A stretch of 64,000 nt of DNA from Ga0077527 sp945862135 (GCA_964203275.1 CAXNMF010000001.1:62001-126000); one strand, 5' to 3'; counted from the first letter of the stretch, positions 34,342 through 42,973 are shown. Numbers and translations are program-made. The notes: generated by a model not told the origin, from the sequence alone.

Positions 34342-35190
34342 ATGACTGATTCCCCGCCCATTGTCATGGTGTTCGCCGCCACCGATCCGACCGGAGGCGC
34401 CGGGCTGCAAGCAGACATCATGACCCTCGCCAGCATGGGCTGCCATCCGGTATCCGTCGTGACTGCAATTACGGTACAGGACACCATGGGTGTTGACGGG
34501 GTACTGCCGATTGATGGCGAGTGGGTCGCCGACCAGGCGCGCTGCATTCTTGAAGACATGCCGGTTGCCGCGTTCAAGATCGGCGTTCTCGGCAGTCTGG
34601 AGGCTGTCGCGGCTGTGGCCGAGGTCGTTTCGGATTATCCTGAAATCCCGCTGATACTCGATCCGGTGCTTGCCTCAGGCCGCGGCGATGAACTCGCTTC
34701 GGAGGAAATGCTCGCTGCAATCCGCGAACTGCTGATCCCGCAGACCACCATCGTCACGCCGAACAGCCTGGAAGCACGCCGCCTCGCTGATGATGATGCG
34801 GAAGACGACGACGAGAATCCTGATCTTGCGGAATGTGCACGGCGAATCCTCACCTCCGGATGTGAATACGTGTTGATCACCGGAACCCACGAAAACACCG
34901 GCGAAGTCGTCAACACCCTTTATAACAATGACGGTGTCGTGCGCAGTGACAGCTGGCCGCGTCTGGCCGGCAGCTATCACGGTTCCGGCTGCACACTCGC
35001 ATCAGCACTGGCCGCCACGATCGCCAATGGCGTGGATATGCAGGAAGCCGTGCGCGATGCCCAGGAATACACCTGGCAATCGCTCAAGCTCGCCTTCCGC
35101 CCCGGCATGGGACAACACATCCCGGACCGCCTGTTCTGGGCCCGTGAAGAGGAAGCCGAGCCCGACGACGACGGCGAAAATCAGGCGTGA
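34342..35190 (+). CDS. thiD: hydroxymethylpyrimidine/phosphomethylpyrimidine kinase
   Basis: A 282-residue ribokinase-fold enzyme that phosphorylates HMP and HMP-P for thiamine synthesis. It begins PPIVMVFAATDPTGGAGLQADI, with the conserved GGAG substrate loop, and has DPVLASGRGDEL. The C-terminal anion hole GSGCTLASALAATIANG is intact. Two acidic stretches are unusual: DDDAEDDDENPD mid-protein and an EEEAEPDDDGENQA tail. Its stop overlaps the thiE start by four bases. No TPP riboswitch was visible upstream. Confidence 0.93.
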   Translation: MTDSPPIVMVFAATDPTGGAGLQADIMTLASMGCHPVSVVTAITVQDTMGVDGVLPIDGEWVADQARCILEDMPVAAFKIGVLGSLEAVAAVAEVVSDYPEIPLILDPVLASGRGDELASEEMLAAIRELLIPQTTIVTPNSLEARRLADDDAEDDDENPDLAECARRILTSGCEYVLITGTHENTGEVVNTLYNNDGVVRSDSWPRLAGSYHGSGCTLASALAATIANGVDMQEAVRDAQEYTWQSLKLAFRPGMGQHIPDRLFWAREEEAEPDDDGENQA

Positions 35191-35813
35191 GCGCAAAGAT
35201 CGCAGGTTTGTACGCGATCACCCCGGATCTGGCCGATACGGACGATCTGCTGTATCGGGTACGTGCCGTAATCGCCGGCGGGGCCCGGATACTGCAGTAC
35301 CGCAACAAAACAGCCTCTCATGAACTACGCCTGACCCAGGCCCGTGCACTGCAGTCACTTTGTGCTGCGCGGGACATCCCGTTGATCATCAATGACCACC
35401 TGGATGTTGCGCTGGCTGTCGATGCGGCGGGGCTTCATCTCGGCGGTGACGACGGAGATCTTGCCGCGGCGAGAGCGAGGCTTGGGCCCGGCAAATTGCT
35501 CGGGGCATCCTGCTACAACCGCTTGGAGCTGGCAGAAGCCGCAGTCGCCGCCGGGGCGGATCATGTTGCCTTCGGCAGTTTCTTCGCTTCCAGCGTCAAG
35601 CCCGATGCGGTGCGACCTGCGATGGATCTGGTCACGAATGCCAAAAAAAGCCTGGCCGTGCCCATCGTTGGCATCGGCGGCATTACTCCGGGCAACGCCC
35701 CGCAACTGCTCAGTGCCGGCATTGACGCCATCGCGGTCATATCCGCAGTATTTGCTGCACCCGATATCGAAGCAGCTGCACGTGAATTTCAATCCCTGTT
35801 CGAATTGCACTGA
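35187..35813 (+). CDS. thiE: thiamine-phosphate synthase
   Basis: A 208-residue TIM-barrel enzyme coupling HMP-pyrophosphate and the thiazole phosphate to give thiamine phosphate. It starts with GTG (GTGA overlap with thiD), giving MSAKIAGLYAITPDL. Family motifs are ILQYRNK, LIINDHLDVALAVDAAGLHLG (part) with the Mg-binding Asp, FGSFFASSVKPDA and IVGIGGITPGNA. Its TGA overlaps the hemL ATG. thiD-thiE-hemL therefore form one translationally coupled unit. Confidence 0.94.
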   Translation: MSAKIAGLYAITPDLADTDDLLYRVRAVIAGGARILQYRNKTASHELRLTQARALQSLCAARDIPLIINDHLDVALAVDAAGLHLGGDDGDLAAARARLGPGKLLGASCYNRLELAEAAVAAGADHVAFGSFFASSVKPDAVRPAMDLVTNAKKSLAVPIVGIGGITPGNAPQLLSAGIDAIAVISAVFAAPDIEAAAREFQSLFELH

Positions 35814-37090
35814 TGAAAAAAAACCAGAAGCTGTTCAACCACGCGCAGCTGGCCATTCCCGGCGGCGTCAATTCCCCGGTGCGCGCATTCAAGTCCGTCG
35901 GCGGCACCCCGCTGTTTTTCCAGCGCGGCAAAGGTCCTCTGGTGTGGGACGCCGACGGCAACAGCTACATCGACTATGTCGGTTCCTGGGGGCCACTGAT
36001 CTGCGGCCATGCCCATCCCGACGTGGTGCGCGCCGTTCAGCAAGCGGCAGAACGCGGTCTGTCTTTCGGCGCGCCGACCGAAGTCGAAATCGAGATGGCC
36101 GATCTGCTGCGGCAACTGCTGCCGTCAGTGGAGCAGGTGCGACTGGTCAGTTCCGGCACCGAAGCGACGATGAGCGCGATACGCCTGGCTCGTGGATTCA
36201 CCGGGCGCAGCAAAATCATCAAGTTCGAAGGCTGTTACCACGGCCATGCCGACGCGCTGCTGGTAAAGGCCGGCTCCGGCGCACTGACCTTCGGCCAGCC
36301 CTCCTCGGCCGGCGTGCCGCCGGAAGTCGCCGCCCATACGCTGGTTCTCGACTACAACAGTGAGACGGCTCTGGAAGAAACCTTCGCCCGCGAAGGCGGC
36401 GAAATTGCTGCGGTCATTGTCGAACCGGTGGCCGGCAACATGAACCTGGTCGCGCCCAAGCCCGGATTCCTCGAATTGCTGCGCCGTTTGTGCAGCGAAC
36501 ATGGCGCCGTGCTGATTTTTGATGAAGTGATGACCGGTTTCCGCGTCGACCTCGGTGGCGCGCAGGCGCTTTACGGGATCAAGCCGGACCTGACCACGCT
36601 GGGTAAGGTCATCGGCGGCGGCATGCCGGTCGGCGCCTTCGGCGGACGCCGCGACATCATGCAATACATAGCGCCGGTGGGGCCGGTGTACCAGGCCGGC
36701 ACCCTGTCCGGCAATCCGGTCGCGGTCGCCGCCGGGCTGGCCACGCTGAAACTGATTCAGGCGCCGGGGTTTTTCGACCGGCTCGCTGCCACCGCGCACG
36801 AGTTGTGCAGCGGTTTGGCCGAAGCCGCACAGGGTCACCGCATCCCGTTTTCGGCACGGAATATCGGCGGCATGTTCGGACTGTATTTCCGCGAAACACC
36901 GCCAACCAGTTATGCCGAGGTCATGCAGTGCGACAAGGATGCATTCAACCGGTTTTTCCATGCCATGTTGGCCGAAGGCGTCTATCTGGCCCCCTCAGCT
37001 TATGAAGCCGGCTTTGTATCTGCCGCGCACGGCCCTGCTGAAATTGAGCGCACCATCAAAGCTGCAGCAAAAATCTTTGCTGCGTTTTGA
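35813..37090 (+). CDS. hemL: glutamate-1-semialdehyde 2,1-aminomutase
   Basis: A 425-residue PLP-dependent class III aminotransferase-fold enzyme making 5-aminolevulinate from glutamate-1-semialdehyde, the C5 route to heme. The N-terminus has AQLAIPGGVNSPVRAF; SSGTEATMSAIRLARG and IFDEVMTGFRV are conserved. The PLP lysine lies in TTLGKVIGGGMPVGAFGG. It overlaps thiE by one base. With hemB and hemF in the same window, it indicates C5-pathway, aerobic heme synthesis. Confidence 0.96.
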   Translation: MKKNQKLFNHAQLAIPGGVNSPVRAFKSVGGTPLFFQRGKGPLVWDADGNSYIDYVGSWGPLICGHAHPDVVRAVQQAAERGLSFGAPTEVEIEMADLLRQLLPSVEQVRLVSSGTEATMSAIRLARGFTGRSKIIKFEGCYHGHADALLVKAGSGALTFGQPSSAGVPPEVAAHTLVLDYNSETALEETFAREGGEIAAVIVEPVAGNMNLVAPKPGFLELLRRLCSEHGAVLIFDEVMTGFRVDLGGAQALYGIKPDLTTLGKVIGGGMPVGAFGGRRDIMQYIAPVGPVYQAGTLSGNPVAVAAGLATLKLIQAPGFFDRLAATAHELCSGLAEAAQGHRIPFSARNIGGMFGLYFRETPPTSYAEVMQCDKDAFNRFFHAMLAEGVYLAPSAYEAGFVSAAHGPAEIERTIKAAAKIFAAF

Positions 37091-37104
37091 TGCGCAAAAA
37101 GCAA

Positions 37105-37125
37105 AAATACTTAATAAAAACAATT
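37105..37125. repeat. AT-rich dispersed 21-bp element, copy 2
   Basis: AAATACTTAATAAAAACAATT, 15 bases after the hemL stop in the 102-base gap before the pseudouridine synthase. It matches 9246-9266 and 44535-44556. It may contribute to the rluF promoter, but no clear -35/-10 pair was assigned. Confidence 0.45.
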
Positions 37126-37192
37126 ACTTGATTATTTTCATTTTGCTGCACTATTCCCTGTACCGCAGCAATCCCGGCCTAACGAACCCCTC

Positions 37193-37924
37193 ATGGAAAA
37201 AATTCGCCTGTCCAAGCTGATGTCGGAGCAAGGCCTGTGCTCACGCCGCGAGGCGGACAGCTATATCGAGCGCGGCTGGGTGCTAGTGGACGGCGCGCCC
37301 ATCACCGAATTGGGTACCCGCATCCTGCCCACCCAGACCATCACCCTGACCGCAGCTGCGCGTGAGAAACAGCAATCACGCGTCACCCTGCTGCTGCATA
37401 AACCCATCGGCTTTGTTTCCGGACAAGCCGAAAACAATTACAAGCCCGCCAGCGTTCTGGTCACCGCAGAAAACCACTACAGCGGAGACCGCAGCAAATT
37501 ACGTTTTGGACCGCAGCATTTACGCGGGCTCGCGCCAGCCGGCCGTCTCGACATTGACTCCACAGGCCTGCTGATCCTGACCCAGGACGGACGCATCGCC
37601 AAACAGCTGATCGGCGAGAACTCACGCATCGAAAAAGAATATCTGGTGCGGGTGACCGGCAAAATCGCCAAAGACGGGTTGGCTTTGCTGCAGCATGGAC
37701 TTTCGCTGGACGGGGAGGCGCTGCGTCCCGCCCAGGTCTCTTGGCAAAACCAGGACCAACTGCATTTTGTGCTGCGTCAGGGAAAAAAGAGGCAGATCCG
37801 ACGCATGTGTGAACTGGTCGGACTGGCGGTCACCGGCCTGAAACGGGTACGCATCGGCAAGGTCATGCTGGGCGACTTGCCCGTAGGGCAATGGCGCTAT
37901 CTGCGGGACGACGAACAGTTCTGA
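37193..37924 (+). CDS. RluF/RluB-type 23S rRNA pseudouridine synthase
   Basis: A 243-residue RsuA-family synthase. An N-terminal S4 RNA-binding domain (IRLSKLMSEQGLCSRREADSYI, in part) occupies about residues 4-60. The catalytic domain contains LHKPIGFVSGQ and LAPAGRLDIDSTGLLILTQDG, where the Asp of GRLD is the nucleophile. The C-terminal KKRQIRRMCELVGL motif is typical. The best match by pattern is RluF (23S U2604), but RluB/RluE specificity cannot be excluded. Monocistronic, with a hairpin/T-run just after the stop. Confidence 0.88.
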   Translation: MEKIRLSKLMSEQGLCSRREADSYIERGWVLVDGAPITELGTRILPTQTITLTAAAREKQQSRVTLLLHKPIGFVSGQAENNYKPASVLVTAENHYSGDRSKLRFGPQHLRGLAPAGRLDIDSTGLLILTQDGRIAKQLIGENSRIEKEYLVRVTGKIAKDGLALLQHGLSLDGEALRPAQVSWQNQDQLHFVLRQGKKRQIRRMCELVGLAVTGLKRVRIGKVMLGDLPVGQWRYLRDDEQF

Positions 37925-37931
37925 GCATCCG

Positions 37932-37951
37932 CCCCTGCTTTGCGGGGTTTT
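37932..37951 (+). terminator. Weak Rho-independent terminator after the pseudouridine synthase
   Basis: CCCTGC/GCGGGG with one T:G pair around a TTT loop, then TTTT; 8 bases after the stop codon. Confidence 0.5.
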
Positions 37952-38021
37952 GCAGCATGCGGGGGTGCGACCGCCAAGTTCCCCGCATCTGTCATGAGCG
38001 GATTTGGCGGGTTTTCCTTGG

Positions 38022-38693
38022 TCAGTGACGCAAAAGTATTTGCGGCAACTCCGCGACGCTGTTCAGCAAATGCGTATGCGGTTGTCCCTGCATCTGGTCG
38101 CGCCCGTGCGCACCCGAGAGGACGCCGATGTTGAGTGCAACGCCGGCGTTGTAACCGGCCTGCAGATCAAGCACCGTATCACCGGCATTCGCAACACTGC
38201 GCACATCGGTGACGCCGGTAGCTTCCATGCAATGGAAAATCATGTATGGCGCAGGACGTCCGGCAGTCACTTCATCGCCGCATACCACGGCATCGACCAC
38301 TCCATCGCGCCAATGCAGGGCATCCAGCAGCAGATTGGTTGTCTCGCGATCAAACCCGGTGTTCAAAGCCACTTGAACACCCCGGGAACGTAGCGCCGCT
38401 ATCGCCTCGGATGCGCCGGGAATCGGCTCTACCGTACCGTCAAAGACCTGGGCCAGATGCTGGACAAAGGTGGCATAAACACGCTCGGCGCGCCACTCAC
38501 GGTCCGTGCCATCGGGTATCAGGCTGAGAATCGCCAATCGTTTGGAGGCCCCGCGCAGGCTGTTGATGGCCTGTGGTGTAACCGCAATCCCGTGTGCGGC
38601 CAGCGCCGATGTAAACGCTTGGGGCACCTGACCGGCATCGCGCACTGTAGTCCCCGCCATATCGCAAACCACCAGCTTGATCTTTTGTTCCAA
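38022..38693 (-). CDS. phosphonatase-like HAD hydrolase
   Basis: A 223-residue haloacid-dehalogenase-superfamily hydrolase. Motif I is VCDMAGTTV, where the nucleophile Asp is followed by the Ala-Gly-Thr typical of phosphonoacetaldehyde hydrolases. Motif II is ALNTGF, motif III lies near GRPAPYMIF, and motif IV is NAGDTVLDLQAG. A helical cap spans about residues 20-95. No phosphonate transport or aminotransferase gene is nearby, so the substrate may be a different phosphoester. It is co-directional with the small membrane protein upstream (14-base gap). Confidence 0.85.
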   Translation of the reverse strand: MEQKIKLVVCDMAGTTVRDAGQVPQAFTSALAAHGIAVTPQAINSLRGASKRLAILSLIPDGTDREWRAERVYATFVQHLAQVFDGTVEPIPGASEAIAALRSRGVQVALNTGFDRETTNLLLDALHWRDGVVDAVVCGDEVTAGRPAPYMIFHCMEATGVTDVRSVANAGDTVLDLQAGYNAGVALNIGVLSGAHGRDQMQGQPHTHLLNSVAELPQILLRH

Positions 38694-38707
38694 GAAGATC
38701 TCCCTGC

Positions 38708-39058
38708 TTAAAGCAGCTCAACGCCAAATCGCCGCATGACCAGCGCAAACAACGCGAAACAGACCACGGTCATCAACACGCAGACCAGCAACGACGGCCA
38801 GAACCCGATGCGCGGCAGCAACAGCGGAAATACCAGAAACATCGGCAGCGTCGGAATGACATACCAAAAGGTATACCAGGCGTGGTTTGCAATTTTTTCC
38901 GGCGACTGCTTTTCTACATAAAGCCAGATCAATGTCAGCACAGTCACCATCGGCAAGGCCGCGATCAACCCTCCAAGTTTGTCACTGCGCTTGGCCAGCT
39001 CGGAAACCAGAACGACCACTGCGGCCGTCAGGAAATATTTGGTGACTATCCATGCCAT
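38708..39058 (-). CDS. DUF3147-like small membrane protein
   Basis: A 116-residue protein with four hydrophobic helices (about 5-22, 29-48, 60-80 and 84-107), a KRSDKLGG loop and a conserved-looking TLIWLYVEKQSPEKIANHAWY segment. This layout resembles the DUF3147 family of inner-membrane proteins of unknown function. Function cannot be assigned. It lies between a thioesterase and the HAD hydrolase in a minus-strand run and may be co-transcribed with both. Confidence 0.7.
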   Translation of the reverse strand: MAWIVTKYFLTAAVVVLVSELAKRSDKLGGLIAALPMVTVLTLIWLYVEKQSPEKIANHAWYTFWYVIPTLPMFLVFPLLLPRIGFWPSLLVCVLMTVVCFALFALVMRRFGVELL

Positions 39059-39088
39059 GGTGACTCCTTTTGTTCTGGTGGCAGACTG

Positions 39089-39475
39089 TCAGCCCTCAAT
39101 CTTCTTTTTCAGCTTGGCCTGATATTTATCGAGATCCACAATAAAGCGGTCATGCTCGGCCTCGCCAACCTGTTCGACATCGTCGAACACCTTGATCTTG
39201 AAACTCAATCGGCGGCGGTCGATTCCCGTCAGCTCGACTTCTGCACGTACACGCTTGCCCAGCGGCGTCGGCCCCATATGACGAATGGTTACCACAATAC
39301 CGACTTGCCCCTGCCCGGGCTGCAAATGCGGTGCAATCAACTCCCCCGCAGAAGCTTCGCAAAATTGCACCATGGATGGCGTTGAAAACACCTGGTAATC
39401 ACCGCGTCGGGTGGTCATCGCCTCGGTGATTTCACGCTCTGCGACATGTTTCATGCCGACTTTCAGTGCTTCCAT
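39089..39475 (-). CDS. hotdog-fold thioesterase, fluoroacetyl-CoA-thioesterase-like
   Basis: A 128-residue single-domain hotdog protein. The segment STPSMVQFCEASAGELI followed later by IRHMGPTPLGKRV preserves the Thr, Glu and His pattern used by FlK-type acyl-CoA thioesterases. The family hydrolyses small acyl-CoAs in the cytosol; real fluoroacetate specificity should not be assumed. ATG 39475 is chosen because GGAG lies 7 bases upstream. The C-terminus is Lys-rich (KYQAKLKKKIEG). Confidence 0.8.
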   Translation of the reverse strand: MEALKVGMKHVAEREITEAMTTRRGDYQVFSTPSMVQFCEASAGELIAPHLQPGQGQVGIVVTIRHMGPTPLGKRVRAEVELTGIDRRRLSFKIKVFDDVEQVGEAEHDRFIVDLDKYQAKLKKKIEG

Positions 39476-39539
39476 CCAGCAACTCCAAGTTAAATTGAAC
39501 CTGGCAATGATTCTAGCCGAGGCCGGTTGCATCAGGCGC

Positions 39540-39564
39540 AAAAAAGCCGCCCCATCAGGACGGC
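39540..39564 (-). terminator. Rho-independent terminator after the 79-residue unknown gene
   Basis: Minus strand: GCCGTCC, loop TGATG, GGGCGGC, then TTTTTT; a 7-bp stem with one T:G pair. It isolates the 39712-39951 gene from the thioesterase. The remaining ~150 bases to that gene show no recognisable feature. Confidence 0.75.
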
Positions 39565-39711
39565 AACTGATAATCAGCCGGGATCAATATGCCGGCTTAT
39601 TTCTGATCGCGATTCAAAACAGATATTTCATTTGCACCGCCCCGGAAGAACACTGCCATGAAGCTTAACGCAAGCAGCACTCCAAACGCTGATCGGGTTT
39701 CGCCGGTAACC

Positions 39712-39951
39712 TTATTGTTCAGGATAGGAATCAAAATCAATGGCGTCTGCAGGGCAGCCAAGGGCTTCCGCCATGCTGTTCAGCGTGGCCTCGGTCAGCG
39801 CCACAACACGGTAGTCTGCGTCGATTCCCTTGGCGGCAATAAACGCCTGGGCCTTGGTATCCGACGTCCACGTGACGATCAGCGCGGGTTTGTCCTCGCC
39901 AATGCTGCGACTCACTGGAAAACCATCGGATTTGCTGACGATTGCAAACAT
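39712..39951 (-). CDS. Small hypothetical protein (79 residues)
   Basis: Not recognised. It is supported as a gene by a strong GAGGAG site before ATG 39951 and by a good terminator downstream. The product is acidic and soluble, starting MFAIVSKSDGFPVSRSIGED, and has a pattern of short strands and one helix (LTEATLNSMAEALG). No cysteine pair, membrane segment or nucleic-acid-binding motif stands out. It is monocistronic by context. Confidence 0.65.
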   Translation of the reverse strand: MFAIVSKSDGFPVSRSIGEDKPALIVTWTSDTKAQAFIAAKGIDADYRVVALTEATLNSMAEALGCPADAIDFDSYPEQ

Positions 39952-40029
39952 GTCCTGGCTCCTCTCCGCGCACCCTTGCGTGCGGTTTTCACCATCTTAG
40001 CGAGGCCGGTTTAACGCTGCAAGCCAGCC

Positions 40030-40539
40030 TCAGGGTTTGAGCAACTCCAGTTCGATGCCACGCATGCGTACACGGTCACCAACCCGGAAGCGTGCTCCGT
40101 CACGGCGTTGCGCCACGGCATAAGCGCCGTTGTCGAGCAATACCGTGATTTCGTAACTGGATTCAGAGAAACGGGAACGCATCTCCGGCGTGCCGACGCC
40201 ACCGACAAACGACTGATCTGAACTGCCTTCACCGAGTGGCAAAGCCACGACCGCACCAACTCGGACCGTTGAATCGGGACCGGTCGCCATCTGCGAATTC
40301 TGGAACACTTGCGGCACCGCTGTTGCCCGCTGGCTCTGTATTTCGCGAATTGAGCGGATCACGCCGCAGTTGCTGCAGGATTCAGCGGGACGCGATGCCG
40401 GAGCCGAGGCAGGCGGAGGATTCCTGAAATCGGGAATCTGGATGTATTGCGCCTCCGCCGGAACAACGGCAAACACGAGCAGCACTCCAGCCACACGTCG
40501 CATCAGCCGCCCGCGGCACAGGCCGGTTGCGATATTCAT
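40030..40539 (-). CDS. Secreted hypothetical protein with CxxC motif, SlyB-like C-terminus
   Basis: A 169-residue protein with a basic N-terminus and hydrophobic signal segment (VAGVLLVFAVVPAEAQ). A Pro/Ala linker is followed by SCSNCGVIRSIREIQ, a motif I associate with SlyB-type envelope proteins. The C-terminal part (YEITVLLDNGAYAVAQ, FRVGDRVRM) looks like the small beta domain of that group, but the glycine-zipper membrane segment is missing. ATG 40539 lies one base after the stop of the upstream gene, suggesting coupling; ATG 40503 is an alternative start. Function unknown. Confidence 0.65.
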   Translation of the reverse strand: MNIATGLCRGRLMRRVAGVLLVFAVVPAEAQYIQIPDFRNPPPASAPASRPAESCSNCGVIRSIREIQSQRATAVPQVFQNSQMATGPDSTVRVGAVVALPLGEGSSDQSFVGGVGTPEMRSRFSESSYEITVLLDNGAYAVAQRRDGARFRVGDRVRMRGIELELLKP

Positions 40540-40540
40540 A

Positions 40541-41398
40541 TTATTCCGAGAGGGCCTGGACAAAATAGGCAGCCGAAAGCAGCAGGCTCGGCGGTCCAAG
40601 GGCACCAAGCCACTGTGCATAGATCTTGTCGATGCCGCCGCTACGATACAGGTTGGCCAGCACCCTGTTCACAGCAAGCCGGAAATCGGAATCGCCGCGT
40701 GGCAGTGCAAAAGCATAAGGTTCGACGGAAAAATCCTCATCGAGCAGTTTGTAGACGCCTTTGGTCTTGCCCCCGCCAAGAACCATACTGATCAGCACGA
40801 TGCGGTCAGAGGCAAAGCCGTCAACCTTGCGCTGTTCCAGCATTTTCAGACCGGCATCCCGGTTATTGACGATCTCCACGGCAACCTTGATGCCACGCTG
40901 GCCGATCGCCTGACGCAGAACTTTCTCGGTCGTTGTGCCGGCGATCACCGCAATGCGTTTGCCGTCGAAATCTGCGAGACGCCGGAGTTCGGAGCTGACG
41001 GGCGTCATGATGCTGCCGCCATCAACAAAAGTGACCAGGCTGAAATCCACTTCTGCCGAGCGCGACAGCGTCCACGTGGTCGTGCTGCATTCGATATCAA
41101 CCTTTCCGCTGCGCACGGCATTGAGCCGATCCTGAATCGTCAGAGCAACCCACCGCGTTTCCAGTTGCGGCAGCTTCAACTGGGCCCGTATGCCTGCGGC
41201 AATCTCGTTGCACAGCGCGACGGAATATCCCTGCGGCTGGCCACCGGCATCCTTGGAGGAAAACGGCGCACTGCCCTCGACATAACCCATCGTGATGACA
41301 CCAGACTTGCGGATTTTATCGAGCGTGACGGATTGGGCCCATGCCGATGTCGCAAACAATCCGGCGAACGCCAGGCAGATCAGTGCTCTCAAATACAT
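40541..41398 (-). CDS. amino-acid-type ABC transporter substrate-binding protein
   Basis: A 285-residue periplasmic binding protein of the polar amino acid (family 3) type. The signal peptide is YLRALICLAFAGLFATSAWAQ. The fold begins TLDKIRKSGVITMGYVEGSAPFS, and VDIECSTTTWTLSRSAEVDFS is the ligand-pocket region with the conserved Arg-type contact area. ATG 41398 has AAAGG upstream. No permease or ATPase gene is adjacent, so its partner must lie elsewhere, or it may serve as a sensor. It is tightly followed by the SlyB-like gene. Confidence 0.85.
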   Translation of the reverse strand: MYLRALICLAFAGLFATSAWAQSVTLDKIRKSGVITMGYVEGSAPFSSKDAGGQPQGYSVALCNEIAAGIRAQLKLPQLETRWVALTIQDRLNAVRSGKVDIECSTTTWTLSRSAEVDFSLVTFVDGGSIMTPVSSELRRLADFDGKRIAVIAGTTTEKVLRQAIGQRGIKVAVEIVNNRDAGLKMLEQRKVDGFASDRIVLISMVLGGGKTKGVYKLLDEDFSVEPYAFALPRGDSDFRLAVNRVLANLYRSGGIDKIYAQWLGALGPPSLLLSAAYFVQALSE

Positions 41399-41449
41399 GT
41401 GCAGCCTTTCATGGTCTTGTAGGCAGTGCCGACGCACTGCGATATTCGT

Positions 41450-41824
41450 TTATTTTTTGCCCGACTTCGTGCCGTTCGAACGCAACTGCCACTGACCCTT
41501 GGCAGTCTTGCAGAACGAATACGTGCCGCGCTGGAATCGGTCTTTAGCCTCAGACTCAATCGTGGCATCACGACATGTGCGTTTTGAATCAGTAACAGTG
41601 CGCCCGGGGGTAATCTTGCTGCTAAACGGCGTTTTTGGCGCATTCCATTCAACTGTGGCGCCATCAGGGGAGGTATCCAGCGTTTTCAGGATGGTCGCAC
41701 TGAAGGCCTTCAATTCATCCTGGGACAGACGCGTGATGGGTGCGTCCTTGAACACGCTCATGTTGAGGGCGAAAGCAGGTGTTGCGAACAATGACAGGGT
41801 AATCAGGACGTGAAAGTTTTTCAT
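41450..41824 (-). CDS. Secreted surface-antigen-like protein (17 kDa antigen domain)
   Basis: A 124-residue exported protein with signal peptide MKNFHVLITLSLFATPAFA. The mature part has the pattern VEWNAPKTPFSSKITPG ... CRDATIESEAKDRFQRGTYSFCKTAKGQWQL (quoted in pieces), which resembles the C-terminal domain of 17 kDa surface antigens, with two cysteines that could pair. No lipobox is present. Function unknown. It lies upstream of the binding protein on the same strand, with a 51-base gap. Confidence 0.6.
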   Translation of the reverse strand: MKNFHVLITLSLFATPAFALNMSVFKDAPITRLSQDELKAFSATILKTLDTSPDGATVEWNAPKTPFSSKITPGRTVTDSKRTCRDATIESEAKDRFQRGTYSFCKTAKGQWQLRSNGTKSGKK

Positions 41825-42002
41825 GATGATCCGGTTATCCGGTTAGCAAAATCACGCCGAGAACCCTTGGAATGCGGCCGGCGGAGCGACGCGTGGAAGT
41901 ATAGGCGATCAGATGGAATTCCGTCTAATGACCAATCCGGGATCGCGGCTGGACGCCGCCCGGGTCCGGGATACGCGTAAGCGCACCCCGGTTCAACGCC
42001 GG

Positions 42003-42923
42003 TCAGCCGTCGCGTTTCAGCACGGCTTCAATCTCTTCGACCGGCACCTTGATGTTCAAACCGGCGCGCTCCTGCTGCAGAATCAGGAAGGAGCGTGAAT
42101 CACGTTTTTCCCAGCCACGGTTGAGCGCATCCGTCATTTCGGCATACGTCATATTCGCCAGGCGCATGGGCACGCCGATCTCGCGTGCAAGCTCAGTGGC
42201 CAGGGTAACGTCCTTGTGTGCGAGCGCAAGGGCAAAGGCAGGAGGATCAAAATTTCCCTGGAGGAACTGGTCGCCCATGCGGTCAAAAGAACGCTTGCGG
42301 CCCAGAGCACCCTGGCGGATGGCCGCCCACAACGGCAACGGCTCGACGCCCGCCTTGACGCCCATCGTAAACAACTCGGCCAGCGCAAGCTGCATCGCGT
42401 AACCGGCACAGTTGTGCACGAGTTTGGCTACAGAGCCGGCACCAATCGCACCGATGTAGATGACCTGATCACCGACGGCATCCAGCACCTTGCGGCAACG
42501 TTCAAACTCGGCCTGATCGCCGCCGACCCAAAGGGCCATCTTGCCGGACTTTGCGCCGCTGGGACCGCCGCTGACTGGCGCGTCGAGCACCGACACCTTC
42601 TTGTCAGCGAAGCGGGCATGCAGTTCGCGCACTACGGTCGGCGAATTGGTCGACAGGTCAAACCACACCGTGCCTGGACGCATGGTCTTGATCAGGCCTT
42701 CGGCAACCGCCTTCACTTCCTTTGGCCCCGGCAGCGAAGTCAGCACAACATCGGCGTCACGGCCGGCGTCTTCGACGCTATCGGCCCAGATCGCACCACC
42801 TTTAATGTGCGGTGCTGCCGCCTCCTTGCGCATGTCATGAACCGTCAGTGCAAAGCCGCCTTTCATCGCATTCAATGCGATCGAAGCCCCCATCGTGCCC
42901 AGCCCTATGAATCCCACTCGCAT
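42003..42923 (-). CDS. NAD(P)-dependent 3-hydroxyisobutyrate dehydrogenase-family oxidoreductase
   Basis: A 306-residue beta-hydroxyacid dehydrogenase. The Rossmann motif is GLGTMGASIALNAMKGG (about residues 7-23), the substrate motif DAPVSGGPSGAKSGKMA lies near 120, and the catalytic Lys is in GSVAKLVHNCAGY. It oxidises or reduces a beta-hydroxy acid such as 3-hydroxyisobutyrate, tartronate semialdehyde or a related compound; the exact substrate is open. It follows a Bug-type binding protein by 50 bases, an association often seen in betaproteobacterial carboxylate catabolism. The 178-base gap on its other side shows no clear feature. Confidence 0.88.
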   Translation of the reverse strand: MRVGFIGLGTMGASIALNAMKGGFALTVHDMRKEAAAPHIKGGAIWADSVEDAGRDADVVLTSLPGPKEVKAVAEGLIKTMRPGTVWFDLSTNSPTVVRELHARFADKKVSVLDAPVSGGPSGAKSGKMALWVGGDQAEFERCRKVLDAVGDQVIYIGAIGAGSVAKLVHNCAGYAMQLALAELFTMGVKAGVEPLPLWAAIRQGALGRKRSFDRMGDQFLQGNFDPPAFALALAHKDVTLATELAREIGVPMRLANMTYAEMTDALNRGWEKRDSRSFLILQQERAGLNIKVPVEEIEAVLKRDG

Positions 42924-42973
42924 GTTCCGCCCTTTCTTCTTCCGTTACTCAGTTGAACTACCGTCAAAATCCG

